64,000 bases of DNA from NCBI RefSeq assembly GCF_030816015.1, contig NZ_JAUSXN010000001.1, forward strand, positions 496,001 through 560,000, given 5' to 3'. The number at the start of each line of letters is the position of its first letter. Within the stretch, counting starts at the first letter, position 1. The DNA is from Pedobacter sp. W3I1 (GTDB taxonomy: Bacteria; Bacteroidota; Bacteroidia; Sphingobacteriales; Sphingobacteriaceae). Below are positions 36,211 through 45,354 of this stretch, in pieces. The position numbers were made by a program, and so were the translations under genes. The notes under the pieces are model-generated. The model ran no database searches and was not told where the DNA came from. It saw nothing but the letters and a program-made list of their open reading frames with translations.

Positions 36211-36300
36211 CGTCATCTCGACTGAAGCATAGTCCCGAACTTTCGGGAGAGAGATCTATAATAGATTTCTCGACTTCGTTGCACTCCGCTCGAAATGACG
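36211..36300. repeat. Palindromic intergenic element
   Basis: CGTCATCTCGACTGAAG at the left pairs imperfectly with CTCCGCTCGAAATGACG at the right, and an inner CCCGAACTTTCGGG hairpin is nested. It belongs to the same family as 28594-28674. It lies directly after the rhomboid gene. Confidence 0.6.
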
Positions 36301-36362
36301 ATCACGTTAGGTTATCGAAAAATTAAAATCTGTGTTTATCTGTGCAAATCTGTGGTAAAAAA

Positions 36363-37346
36363 CTACCCTGCAGTAGGCAAATAAGGCTTCTCGAAGAAAC
36401 TCATTGGCTCGTCAGGGTTTTTAATAATCTCGAATACCACATAACCCCAGGGTTTCCAGAAGTTTTCCAATACCTGTGCATATACTTTATGTTGCCAAAC
36501 ATCAAAAAGCGGTTTGGTCATATTTCCCCGTAAAGGCATGGCTTCGATATAAATGGTACCTTCTACCGGCATAAAAGTATATTCGGGTAAACGGTTAAAC
36601 AGATAGGCCGAATAATAAAAGCGGGCACTCAGCTCTTCAAACTGCTCGGCGGTTAAAGCTTTTCCTTTTATTTCGTTGATGATATCCTGATGATAGCGCT
36701 TATTAGTACCATTATCTTGTAAACAGGCAATGATACCAAAATCTTTCATTTTTAACGAGAAAGTTAAAGTGTTAATCTCATCACGGAAACTGAACGGTGT
36801 TTCTCCGTTTTCCAGTTTTACCACAGTGATAGACCATGGCGAAAAATCTTCAAACTCCAGGCTGGTATACAGGTTCTGCATCATGAAATTCAGGTTGGCA
36901 AATTTCATCATTAACGATTGCGACATGTTTAGGCCATCGGCAGTCATTTCCTTGCGCAGAGCCGAATGCATTTCGATGTACACGAAGCCATATAAAAATT
37001 TGCCGATCCAGTTAAAAAGATCAAGTTCTGGCAATACAGAAACGGCATCATAACCGGTTGAAAACGCGGCTTCAATCTTATGTTCGAGCGGGGTTAAAAA
37101 CTGCTCGTTTACCTCACTGTTTACCGGGATAACCAATGTATTGTAAGAGCGGATACTCTCATCCAAAAACTGGATCTGCTCTTCGCCGCTTAAGCCGGCC
37201 TGTTCCAATAACCATTTTGGAATTAACGGAACCTGAATTACAGGAGAGTTAAAGGTTTTGCCGCTTAAAAAGCAGATTTTGTATAAAAAATCGAAGTTTT
37301 GGAAAGGATTGTATAAGCCGGTATTCATCACTGCAATATTAGCCAT
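36363..37346 (-). CDS. Conserved cytoplasmic protein of unknown function
   Basis: This 327-aa protein without signal peptide or membrane segment is evenly composed. Segments such as YNPFQNFDFLYKICFLSGKTFNSPVIQVPLIP and VEGTIYIEAMPLRGNMTKPLFDVWQHKVYAQVLENFWKPWGYVVFEI stand out, with many aromatic residues. No catalytic motif or known family is recognised. It is separated from the downstream lipoprotein gene by a large palindromic repeat, so it is probably transcribed alone. Confidence 0.7.
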   Translation of the reverse strand: MANIAVMNTGLYNPFQNFDFLYKICFLSGKTFNSPVIQVPLIPKWLLEQAGLSGEEQIQFLDESIRSYNTLVIPVNSEVNEQFLTPLEHKIEAAFSTGYDAVSVLPELDLFNWIGKFLYGFVYIEMHSALRKEMTADGLNMSQSLMMKFANLNFMMQNLYTSLEFEDFSPWSITVVKLENGETPFSFRDEINTLTFSLKMKDFGIIACLQDNGTNKRYHQDIINEIKGKALTAEQFEELSARFYYSAYLFNRLPEYTFMPVEGTIYIEAMPLRGNMTKPLFDVWQHKVYAQVLENFWKPWGYVVFEIIKNPDEPMSFFEKPYLPTAG

Positions 37347-37398
37347 TATATTTTTAGGGCTTTGTACCGATATTTTATTTTAACGCAGGGATTACAAC

Positions 37399-37512
37399 CA
37401 CCTCACCCTGTTTGCTGGTTTGCTTTACCCACTTCAGCAGCTCCCCTCTCCTGCAGGAGAGGGAGACAAAGGACATTGCGGTACCAGCGACCTTGACAGG
37501 GTGAGGTGGGAG
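37399..37512. repeat. Palindromic intergenic element
   Basis: CCACCTCACCCTG (37399 onward) and CAGGGTGAGGTGGG near 37496-37510 form the outer stem. Inside, CTCCCCTCTCCTGCAGGAG continues as the near-perfect palindrome CTCTCCTGCAGGAGAG (37445-37460). There is no coding content. It probably serves as a bidirectional transcription end or is a mobile palindromic unit. Confidence 0.6.
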
Positions 37513-37516
37513 AGGT

Positions 37517-38653
37517 CTACAAGTTGTTATAATAGTAACTGATATCATCAACCAGCTGGTTATAAATCGGTTTGGTGAATTCTAAAAACAAAGTACTTGG
37601 TGGCGGAGGCAATTGCTCCCTCCTTCTGGTAATGGCCAGTTGCTGTTTGCTCAGTGCCCTGTCATCGCCTTTAAAGGTGGCCCAACTATCTCTCCATACA
37701 TAAGTTCCAGGGAATTTTTGCTGGCGTACCAGCTTTTTTGTGCTCCAATCGGTAATGCTCATATCCAGTAAGCCCGATGAGGATATGTTCTTCTCGAAAA
37801 TGCTTAAAGTAGCTTTAACGGTGGCATAAATAGGTTTTTTCTGACGGGTTTCGCCAATGACTACGCTGTCGCGTTTTAACTTTTCAACCCTTTCTTTTAC
37901 ATAGGTTTGGCCCACAACAAAATCGTCAAAGTTTAAGCTCAATACCTGATCGGGAACAATTTTTTGGTCGGTAGCCTGCGCCTCGCCATAAAAAATTACA
38001 AACTTATTTCTCGAGTAATTTCCAATAAACTGATCGATCTGCTGCTGAAAATAATCGGCGCTTAATTTGTACATGCCGCTATTTACAATAATGGGCTGTA
38101 CCACAACCCTGGTTACTGCTGCCCAATAAGCATCCTCCATTTTAGCCTTGGCATCTTTATAATTGGGTTGAAGGCTCTGTGTTTTCTCGAACTCATAATA
38201 GGCTTTTTTTGCCGATGGACGGTTATTTTCTCTTAAATAGGCTAAACCCGAATTATATCTTGCTCCGGCAGCATTATACTTACTATCAGCAAGTTCATTG
38301 ATGTATTTCGAAGGACCTGGAACAATAATTAAGCAGGTCGGGCAACTGTTAATGTCATCGGCCAATTGATTGATTTTTTGATAATCGTACATCACCGATT
38401 CCCATCTGAATAAATCGTTAGACATTTTCGCTTCTTCAATTTTTCGCAAATGGTCTTGCAGCGCTAAACCGTATGCTGTTTTTAACACTTCCATGGCCTC
38501 GCTATTTTTAGGCGAGTTTTGCAGCCTGCTTACTGCTTTGGCAACCGAAGCATCATAATCACCTTTTTGTAAGGCTTTTTTCCCTGTGGTACATCCTCCA
38601 ATAATTATTAAGGATAAATAAATAAAATACCGTAATCTTGAAATGTTTTTCAT
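37517..38653 (-). CDS. TPR-like lipoprotein of unknown function
   Basis: This 378-aa protein starts at ATG 38653 (MKNISRLRYFIYLSLIIIGGC, lipobox IGGC), an envelope lipoprotein. TPR-like helices follow (KKALQKGDYDASVAKAVSRLQNSPKNSEAMEVLKTAYGLAL; ARYNSGLAYLRENNRPSAKKAYYEFEKTQSLQPNYKDAKAKMEDAYWAA) and a C-terminal domain with strands and QQIDQFIGNYSRNKFVIFYGEA. The specific family is not recognised. It is divergent from the dipeptide epimerase gene. Confidence 0.7.
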   Translation of the reverse strand: MKNISRLRYFIYLSLIIIGGCTTGKKALQKGDYDASVAKAVSRLQNSPKNSEAMEVLKTAYGLALQDHLRKIEEAKMSNDLFRWESVMYDYQKINQLADDINSCPTCLIIVPGPSKYINELADSKYNAAGARYNSGLAYLRENNRPSAKKAYYEFEKTQSLQPNYKDAKAKMEDAYWAAVTRVVVQPIIVNSGMYKLSADYFQQQIDQFIGNYSRNKFVIFYGEAQATDQKIVPDQVLSLNFDDFVVGQTYVKERVEKLKRDSVVIGETRQKKPIYATVKATLSIFEKNISSSGLLDMSITDWSTKKLVRQQKFPGTYVWRDSWATFKGDDRALSKQQLAITRRREQLPPPPSTLFLEFTKPIYNQLVDDISYYYNNL

Positions 38654-38731
38654 GGCAGTGGTAGTTGCGTTAATAAACAAAGATAATTTGTAAGGCGATA
38701 ATTACCTTATTTATTTAGAAGACGATTGATA

Positions 38732-39763
38732 ATGAAGATTAGTTGCAGGCAATTTGAATTAGAATTAAAACATCCTTTTTCGATCTCGAAATTTACCCGT
38801 ACCAGCACCCCTTTAATGTTGTTAAAGGTTGAACATGAAGGCGTAACGGGTTATGGTGAGGCCTCTATGGTGCCTTATATGGGTGAGGGTTACGAAAGTG
38901 CAGCGGCTTTTCTGAGCCTTGTAGATTGGGATAAAATCCAATATCCATTTGATTTCAAAGAAATTATTACCTATCTGGACAGTCTTGCTCCTGGCCAGCC
39001 AGCCATTAAAGCCGCCATTGATATCGCCCTTAACGATATTCAAGGGAAGCTGTTGAATAAACCTTGTTATGAAATTTACGGTGCAGATCCTGCTAAAATG
39101 CCGGTAACTTCTTATACTATTGGGATTGATACCCCTGAGGTAATCCGCGAAAAACTGAAAGATGCCGAAGCTTTTAAAGTGATCAAAGTCAAACTGGGAA
39201 GAGATAACGACCAGGAAATTATCGAAACGATTCGAAGCATGACCAATGTACCCTTATATGTGGATGCGAACCAGGGCTGGGCAGATAAGATTAAAGCGAT
39301 TGATTTAATTTATTGGCTGCATAACCAGGGTGTGGTACTGATTGAGCAACCCATGGATAAAAACAACCTCGATGGGAATGCCTGGTTAACCGAGCGTAGT
39401 CCGGTTCCTTTATTAGCTGATGAGGCCGTACAGCGTTTAGCCGACATGGATAAACTGAAAGGTGCTTATCATGGCATTAACGTAAAACTGATGAAAAGCT
39501 GTGGCATGTACGAAGGGCATCAGATGATTTTGAAAGCCCGTTCTTTTGGGATGAAAGTACTGATCGGCTGTATGAGCGAAACCAGTTGTGCCACTTTGGC
39601 TGCGGCTGCTTTAGCTCCCTTATGTAATTGGGCCGATTTGGATGGACCATGGCTAACCAAGAATAATCCTTTTACCGATCCGGCTTTTGAAAACGGGAAG
39701 TATATTTTAAAAGATCAGCCAGGTTTAGGCTTAGAAGGTATTACTTCTGATCTTTTTCCTTAA
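38732..39763 (+). CDS. Dipeptide epimerase (L-Ala-D/L-Glu epimerase-like)
   Basis: This 343-aa enolase-superfamily enzyme starts at ATG 38732. The muconate-lactonising-type active site is visible: K-x-K in VIKVKLG, metal ligands in VDANQGW, LIEQPM and LADEAV, then the second Lys in INVKLMKSCGM. The C-terminal ADLDGPW segment is the DxD motif that binds the dipeptide amino group in L-Ala-D/L-Glu epimerases. It probably recycles murein peptides; the exact dipeptide cannot be read. It is followed by a dispersed repeat. Confidence 0.9.
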   Translation: MKISCRQFELELKHPFSISKFTRTSTPLMLLKVEHEGVTGYGEASMVPYMGEGYESAAAFLSLVDWDKIQYPFDFKEIITYLDSLAPGQPAIKAAIDIALNDIQGKLLNKPCYEIYGADPAKMPVTSYTIGIDTPEVIREKLKDAEAFKVIKVKLGRDNDQEIIETIRSMTNVPLYVDANQGWADKIKAIDLIYWLHNQGVVLIEQPMDKNNLDGNAWLTERSPVPLLADEAVQRLADMDKLKGAYHGINVKLMKSCGMYEGHQMILKARSFGMKVLIGCMSETSCATLAAAALAPLCNWADLDGPWLTKNNPFTDPAFENGKYILKDQPGLGLEGITSDLFP

Positions 39764-39775
39764 AGCAAAGTAGAA

Positions 39776-39900
39776 ATGATTGAATGACTAAATTATAGAA
39801 TGATTGAAGGAGGAGTATGAGCGAAGAAATGATAGCTGCATTTTGAATAGGCGTTATATCATAATATTCACTCATTCAAACACTCACTCATTCTACCATT
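39776..39900. repeat. Dispersed ATTGAATGA-type repeat, copy 2
   Basis: Direct copies of ATGATTGAATGA-like sequence, then inverted TCACTCATTCAAACACTCAC sequence near 39870-39890, form a possible hairpin after the dipeptide epimerase gene. The same composition occurs at 26259-26379 and 40110-40226. Confidence 0.5.
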
Positions 39901-39906
39901 AAATTG

Positions 39907-40104
39907 CTACTTCTGATCTTTTTCTTTAAAGCTTTTTCTGATGTCTTTAGTAAGCTGATATTTAAAGTAGAACAAACAAGCCGTTGTACCTACCAAAAAA
40001 CCAGCTGGAAGATATTTAGCATTGTTATAACACCATACTAATCCAAAAATAGAAAGGATAATGGCTAGGTTATAGAAGATATTTAAAGCAAATTTTTTAC
40101 CCAC
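39907..40104 (-). CDS. Small two-helix membrane protein
   Basis: This 65-aa protein has two hydrophobic helices (FALNIFYNLAIILSIFGLVWCY and YLPAGFLVGTTACLFYFKYQL) and a basic tail DIRKSFKEKDQK. Short proteins of this kind recur in Pedobacter-like genomes as uncharacterised families. There is no functional clue. It is bracketed by two copies of the ATTGAATGA repeat. Confidence 0.6.
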   Translation of the reverse strand: MGKKFALNIFYNLAIILSIFGLVWCYNNAKYLPAGFLVGTTACLFYFKYQLTKDIRKSFKEKDQK

Positions 40105-40109
40105 GGTAG

Positions 40110-40226
40110 AAATGATTGAATGACGAAATTAGAGAATGCTGAAATTAGAGAATGATTGAATGAGAGAATGAATTTTGAATAAGCGATAATAACATTCACT
40201 CATTCAAAACTCAATCATTCTATCAT
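40110..40226. repeat. Dispersed ATTGAATGA-type repeat, copy 3
   Basis: AATGATTGAATGACGAAATT and AGAGAATGATTGAATGAGAG direct units are followed by inverted CATTCACTCATTCAAAACTC and AATCATTCTATCATT. It has the same architecture as copies 1 and 2, and separates the 65-aa membrane gene from the rhodanese gene. Confidence 0.5.
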
Positions 40227-40543
40227 TAATATACCGGCATGCTTGGATCAAAAGCTTCCTGCCAGGCTAAAATACCGCCTTTTAAGTTATAAAGATTGTC
40301 AAATCCGTATTGTTGCTCCAACTGCATTACTGCTGCTGCACTTCTTTTTCCACTGCGGCACTGAATAATTACAGGCTTATCTTTCGCAACCTTATCAGCC
40401 TCAATTAAAATTCCACCTAAAGGGATATTTTCTCCTTCAAGATTGGAAACTTCATATTCAAATGTTTCACGAACATCAATCAATTGAAAATCTTCTTTGT
40501 TATCGATTTTCTCTTTTAGTTCTTGTACCGATATTTCTTTCAT
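40226..40543 (-). CDS. Single-domain rhodanese
   Basis: This 105-aa protein has the complete rhodanese core: IDVRETFEYE, NIPLGGIL, and the active-site Cys in VIIQCRSGKRSAAAV, ending NLYNLKGGILAWQEAFDPSMPVY. It is cytoplasmic. It should carry persulfide sulfur; partner proteins are unknown. The C-terminus (LKGGILAW) is complete, unlike the rhodanese tail of the ThiF fusion at 20186. Confidence 0.93.
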   Translation of the reverse strand: MKEISVQELKEKIDNKEDFQLIDVRETFEYEVSNLEGENIPLGGILIEADKVAKDKPVIIQCRSGKRSAAAVMQLEQQYGFDNLYNLKGGILAWQEAFDPSMPVY

Positions 40544-40671
40544 TTTATTAAATGTATTTATGCAAATATAGGAAAATCCATTCTACACTGCCCATCAAAA
40601 AAATGCCATAAAATTTCACCTAAAACTGTAACAACTTTAACCCTTAGGCGTTTAATTATAAATAGTTACAA

Positions 40672-41799
40672 ATGGACAAACTGAACCGTTTCTTTTGGTT
40701 TTGCTCTGGCGCTCATGTCGCGACGCTGGAAAAGTATCCTTCAGAACAAAATAAATATACCGGCATTGGTGCCACCATCTTTTTTACAGGCTTATTTGCA
40801 GCCCTTTCCGGGGGTTATGCCATGTATTTTGTGTTTAAAGGCGATGATCTGGCCGTAATTTTCGCTATTGTTTTCGGCTTTTTATGGGGTGCAGCCATCT
40901 TTAATATGGACCGTTATATCGTATCTAGCATTAACAAAAGTGCCAGTACCAATAAGCAATTGTTACAGGCCACACCGCGTATTTTGTTAGCCATTATGAT
41001 CGGTATGGTCATTTCTAGACCTATAGAGCTTAAAATTTTCGATAAAGAAATAAAAGAGCGCCTAAAAGTAAGTTACCTAAATGGGCAGCGTGCTAAAATT
41101 GATACCTTGAACAAAGCTTTCGAGAAAAAATATCAGGTAGAATTTGGCAGGTTAAATCAACAGAAAGCCACACGGGACTCGCTTGAAAAAGGAATTAAAG
41201 CGGACAGACAGAAGCTTAATTTCGAGATTTTTGGTAACAAAACCACCGAAACTTCGGGTGTAATGGGCTATGGACCTTATGCCAAACGTAAGGAAGCCGA
41301 AATTGCACAACGCACGGCCGAATTAGATTCACTAAAAGCCACCATTAATAAATCAGAATCTTTTGTAGATAAGCGCAAAGAATTTGATGGCCTGTTTACT
41401 GAAAAACTGTACACTAAAAAACAGTTAGACAGTTTGTCGGATATTGCAGGTTTTGCCGATCGGAACTGGGCATTGGGGCAACTTAAATTTAATGTAGATG
41501 GCACACGCGATAACAATACCGCAATTGCCGTCACTTTTATCGGGCTGCTGTTTATCTTTTTTGAATGTTTACCCGTGTTTGTAAAACTGATGAGTACACG
41601 GGGACCTTATGACTATGCGATAGCGGATGGGGATGAGGTATCGATTTATCATTCTAAAAAAGACAAGGATTTCCATTTTGAGGTGGCCGATAATATCCAC
41701 GAAACAAGGGTCGATTCAGAATCATCTAAAAAGAAAGAAATTATAAAAGGAAAAGCGTACCGCGATCTCGAAAAACACGATTGGGATAGCGAGGGGTAA
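40672..41799 (+). CDS. DUF4407 membrane protein
   Basis: This 375-aa protein has the DUF4407 hallmark N-terminus LNRFFWFCSGAHVATLEKYPSEQNKYTGIGATIFFTGLFAALSGGYAMYF and a further helix pair (VIFAIVFGFLWGAAIFNMDRYIV). A long charged coiled-coil-like region follows (KQQ/EKGIKADRQKLNFEIFG...), then a last membrane helix (IAVTFIGLLFIFFECLPVF) and a polar tail. There is no enzymatic motif; the family's role is unknown. It appears monocistronic. Confidence 0.88.
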   Translation: MDKLNRFFWFCSGAHVATLEKYPSEQNKYTGIGATIFFTGLFAALSGGYAMYFVFKGDDLAVIFAIVFGFLWGAAIFNMDRYIVSSINKSASTNKQLLQATPRILLAIMIGMVISRPIELKIFDKEIKERLKVSYLNGQRAKIDTLNKAFEKKYQVEFGRLNQQKATRDSLEKGIKADRQKLNFEIFGNKTTETSGVMGYGPYAKRKEAEIAQRTAELDSLKATINKSESFVDKRKEFDGLFTEKLYTKKQLDSLSDIAGFADRNWALGQLKFNVDGTRDNNTAIAVTFIGLLFIFFECLPVFVKLMSTRGPYDYAIADGDEVSIYHSKKDKDFHFEVADNIHETRVDSESSKKKEIIKGKAYRDLEKHDWDSEG

Positions 41800-41958
41800 T
41801 GGTAAATGCAGAAGATGGTTCACGGCTGATGGTTAATAGATCATGGCCAAAATACCATTAACGATAAACCGTGAACTAAAAAGCCATGGATATTGACTAT
41901 GAACCATATGCCTCATTTCTTTTCTTTTTTCCTAAATTCAGCCAATAATCCCAATTTT

Positions 41959-43791
41959 ATGAAGAAATTTTTAGGTGCTGCGGTATTTGGTCTATTATCG
42001 TTTCAGGCTTTTGCCCAAAATGAGATCAGTTATACGGTTTCCTTTCCAAATGCTATCCATCATGAGGCTGAAATCAGCATGTTTGTCCCAAATGTTCCGG
42101 CTGGTACACTAAAGGTTAGCATGAGCAGATCCTCTCCCGGTCGTTATGCTACACATGAGTTTGGGAAAAATGTATATCACCTGAAAGCTTTCGATGCATC
42201 AGGCAAACAACTGGTCATTAAACAGCCAGCGGGCGGCGTATATGAAATCCCTAATCATGGCACTAGTGTAAAAGTGAGCTATACTCTTTTTGGAAATTGG
42301 ATCGACGGAACCTATGCCGGTTTTGATGAAACCCATGCACACATGAATATGCCGGCAACTTTTGCTTTTCCGGTAGGCATGGATAACAGACCGCGACTGG
42401 TGAAATTCAATTATGCCGAAAAACAGAACTGGAAAGTGGCCACACAACTCAAACCAATGGCCAATGGGACTTATTTCGCCCCAAATCTTCAATATTTTAT
42501 GGACAGCCCGACCGAAATTGCCAATTATAAAACGGCAAGCTGGCAGGTTAAAAATACCGATGGTAAAGTACAGACCATCCATTTAATTACGCATTCTAAC
42601 GACGATCAGAAAACCAATGATAATTATGCTGAAATGCTTAAAAAAATGGTTGATGAACATGTTGCCGTTTGGGGCGAATTTCCCACATACGATTACGGTA
42701 ATTATTATTTTCTGGATGACGTATATCCGGAGAATGCGGGTGATGGAATGGAGCATAGAAATTCCACTTCAATTGTGCAGCGTACGCCAAAAATTGCAGG
42801 TTATGAAATAAACCTCCTGGGCACATTTTCGCACGAATATTTCCATAGTTGGAATGTTGAGCGTTTAAGGCCAAAAACTTTAGAGCCCTTCAATTTTGAG
42901 CATGCCAACATGAGTGATGAACTTTGGCTGGCTGAAGGATTTACCCAATATTATGGCAATTTGCTGTTAACCCGGGCGGGTTTAAAAACTGTAGATAATG
43001 CCGTGCAAACTTTCAACGGCCTGGTAAACGCTGTTTTAAACTCTCCGGGTGCAAAAAACTTTTCGCCGATTGAGGCCAGCAGGTATGCGGTGTTTGCCGA
43101 TGCTGGCGTGGCTATAGATCAGACCAATAAAGGCAATATTTTCACCTCCTATTATACCTATGGTGCCGCAACAGCTTTGGCTTTAGATCTTCGCTTAAGA
43201 ACTGAATTTAAACTCAGCCTTGATGATTATATGCGTGCGCTTTGGAATGCTTATGGCAAACCTGAAATTGCCTATACGATTCCTGATTTGGAGAAAACCT
43301 TAGCAACACTAACCAAAGATCCTGCTTTCGCCACCGATTTTTTTAAAAAATATATTTACGGCACCGAAAAGAACGATTATGCCAGGCTGCTTTTAAATGC
43401 AGGCCTTGTTTTGCGTAAAGCTAATCCTGGTAAAGCTTTTGCTGGCTTTGGCAAAATTAATCCGTTGGATGGGAAATTGATTTTAGGACAAACGCTGATG
43501 GGTACACCTGCATATCAGGCGGGTTTAGATGTCGATAATGTATTGCTAAGCATCGATGGTGTGGCATTAAAAGAGGTAGCTGCGGTTACGGCCATTACTG
43601 ATGCTCACCAACCCGGCGATGTGCTGAAGCTTACTTATCTTTACCGTGGAGAGCAGAAAGCGGCACAATTAACCTTAGTAGAAGATCCAGCTTTAGAAAT
43701 TGTTCCGATTGAAAAAACAGGCGGGAATTTAACCCCGGCCATGCAGGCTTTCAGAGATAAATGGTTAACATCGCAGGTTAAATCTAAATAG
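41959..43791 (+). CDS. Exported M61-family glycyl aminopeptidase-like protein with PDZ
   Basis: This 610-aa protein starts at ATG 41959, giving a signal peptide (FLGAAVFGLLSFQAFAQ); the longer frame upstream is not signal-like. The gluzincin motif HExxH is at His292-Glu293-x-x-His296 (FSHEYFHSW) with the third ligand Glu326 (WLAEGFTQYY). A PDZ domain follows at about 490-570 (LGQTLMGTPAYQAGLDVDNVLLSIDG), as is usual in M61. It is expected in the periplasm or outside, cleaving N-terminal Gly/Ala residues. It is followed after 19 bp by an exported M28 peptidase. Confidence 0.92.
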   Translation: MKKFLGAAVFGLLSFQAFAQNEISYTVSFPNAIHHEAEISMFVPNVPAGTLKVSMSRSSPGRYATHEFGKNVYHLKAFDASGKQLVIKQPAGGVYEIPNHGTSVKVSYTLFGNWIDGTYAGFDETHAHMNMPATFAFPVGMDNRPRLVKFNYAEKQNWKVATQLKPMANGTYFAPNLQYFMDSPTEIANYKTASWQVKNTDGKVQTIHLITHSNDDQKTNDNYAEMLKKMVDEHVAVWGEFPTYDYGNYYFLDDVYPENAGDGMEHRNSTSIVQRTPKIAGYEINLLGTFSHEYFHSWNVERLRPKTLEPFNFEHANMSDELWLAEGFTQYYGNLLLTRAGLKTVDNAVQTFNGLVNAVLNSPGAKNFSPIEASRYAVFADAGVAIDQTNKGNIFTSYYTYGAATALALDLRLRTEFKLSLDDYMRALWNAYGKPEIAYTIPDLEKTLATLTKDPAFATDFFKKYIYGTEKNDYARLLLNAGLVLRKANPGKAFAGFGKINPLDGKLILGQTLMGTPAYQAGLDVDNVLLSIDGVALKEVAAVTAITDAHQPGDVLKLTYLYRGEQKAAQLTLVEDPALEIVPIEKTGGNLTPAMQAFRDKWLTSQVKSK

Positions 43792-43810
43792 CACTAAAAA
43801 TACTTATTAT

Positions 43811-45118
43811 ATGAAGAAAATATTCTTTTTTACCCTGGTCGGGATGGCAAGTTTGCAGCTTAAAGCGCAAAACATAAATAAAATCATTACCCGCGAATAC
43901 ACCGATCACCTGATTAAAACCTTAAGTGCCGATGATATGCAAGGGCGTGCAACCTTTACGCCTGGTATTGATAAAGCGGCTACTTTTATCGAATCTGAAT
44001 TTAAAAAGATTGGTTTACAGCCTTTGCCTGGTGAGAAAACTTTCCGTCAAACCTTTAACAAATATCAGGTTACCAACCAAAGTACCATTGTTAAGATTGA
44101 TGGACAGGAAGTTGCCCCGGAAAATTTAATCGTTTCAGGCGTAACTTCAGAAAGTGTTTCGCTTGATAAGTCGAATACCACGGTTGTTAAGTTAGATCCT
44201 GAAAAAGCATTTGTGCCTCAACTCAGGGCAATGATGGGTGCTGGGAAAAATCAGATTGTTCTGGTTGACAGTAAATTTACCGACCTGTTTAACCGCTATA
44301 GAAGTTACTTCGGTAAACCTGCAACTGTTGATGAGAAAGATGTTAAAGCAACTACAAGCGCTGTACAGGTTTTTGTTTTAGGGAAAGATGCCGCGGCAGA
44401 TTTTTCGGCAACATTTAAAAGTAAGGTAGATAAAATGCCTTTATTTAATGTTGCAGGGGTAATTCCAGGTAAATCAAAAGCGAAAGAAATTGTGGTTTTC
44501 TCAGGCCATTATGATCATTTGGGCTTTTTAAAAAGTGTTGATGGCGATAGTATTGCCAATGGTGCAGATGATGATGCCTCTGGAACAACAGCTATGATTG
44601 CACTGGCCAAGTATTACAAAGCGCAGAAAAACAATGCGCGTACTTTAATCTTTGTTGCCTTTACAGCTGAAGAAATCGGTGGTTTCGGTGCAAAATACTT
44701 CTCAGAAAAATTAAACCCTGATGAGGTTGTGGCGATGTTTAATATTGAAATGATCGGTAAAGATTCGAAATTCGGTAAGAATACGGCCTTCATTACCGGT
44801 TACGAAAGATCTGATTTCGGTAAGATTTTACAGAAAAACTTAGCAGGAACTGAATTTACCTTCCACCCGGATCCATATCCGGATCAGAACTTATTTTACA
44901 GGAGTGACAATGCAACTTTAGCTGCTTTAGGCGTTCCTGCACACACCATCAGTACCGATAAAATTGATATCGATAAACTGTACCACAGCGTGAAAGACGA
45001 ATACAGTTCTTTAGATGTAGAAAATATACTTTCTACCATTAAAGCGATTGCAAAGAGTGCAATTACGATTGTAAACGGAACAGATACCCCAACAAGGATT
45101 CCAAAGTTGAAGCAGTAA
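43811..45118 (+). CDS. Exported M28-family aminopeptidase
   Basis: This 435-aa protein has a signal peptide (KKIFFFTLVGMASLQLKAQ). Its M28 zinc residues are visible: GHYDHLG (His, Asp), NGADDDASGTTAM (bridging Asp), FVAFTAEEIGGFGAKYF (Glu-Glu), MFNIEMIGKD, and a final His in DKLYHSVKDEY. It should remove amino-terminal residues from peptides in the periplasm. It lies 19 bp after the M61 gene; together they form a peptide-degrading pair. Confidence 0.92.
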   Translation: MKKIFFFTLVGMASLQLKAQNINKIITREYTDHLIKTLSADDMQGRATFTPGIDKAATFIESEFKKIGLQPLPGEKTFRQTFNKYQVTNQSTIVKIDGQEVAPENLIVSGVTSESVSLDKSNTTVVKLDPEKAFVPQLRAMMGAGKNQIVLVDSKFTDLFNRYRSYFGKPATVDEKDVKATTSAVQVFVLGKDAAADFSATFKSKVDKMPLFNVAGVIPGKSKAKEIVVFSGHYDHLGFLKSVDGDSIANGADDDASGTTAMIALAKYYKAQKNNARTLIFVAFTAEEIGGFGAKYFSEKLNPDEVVAMFNIEMIGKDSKFGKNTAFITGYERSDFGKILQKNLAGTEFTFHPDPYPDQNLFYRSDNATLAALGVPAHTISTDKIDIDKLYHSVKDEYSSLDVENILSTIKAIAKSAITIVNGTDTPTRIPKLKQ

Positions 45119-45156
45119 TAAAACATTCAAACCCGATAGGTTTTTTGTAGCCATGT

Positions 45157-45222
45157 CGTCATGCTGAATTTATTTCAGCATCTATCATGCTATTTAGACC
45201 CTGAAATAAATTCAGGGTGACG
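45157..45222. repeat. Palindromic intergenic element (TCATGCTGAATTTATTTCAG type)
   Basis: CGTCATGCTGAATTTATTTC (45157 on) and CTGAAATAAATTCAGGGTGA (45201 on) form inverted halves with a spacer. Related units occur at 56719-56884 and 62720-62748. Confidence 0.6.
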
Positions 45223-45262
45223 GTTGCATTTAAACCCGCGATGTTTGTACGAATCGAACAAA

Positions 45263-45296
45263 AAAAATGGCCAGTGAAAATCACTGGCCATTTTTA
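45263..45296 (-). terminator. Terminator after carB (bidirectional)
   Basis: The stem AATGGCCAGTGA / TCACTGGCCATT (about 45266-45277, 45281-45292) with A/T runs on both sides can end carB transcription on the minus strand and plus-strand transcripts from the M28 gene. Confidence 0.75.
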
Positions 45297-45354
45297 TTTT
45301 TTGCAAACTTCCGAAGTTCTCTCCGCTCTTGCCTTTCGAAACTTCGTAAGGAAA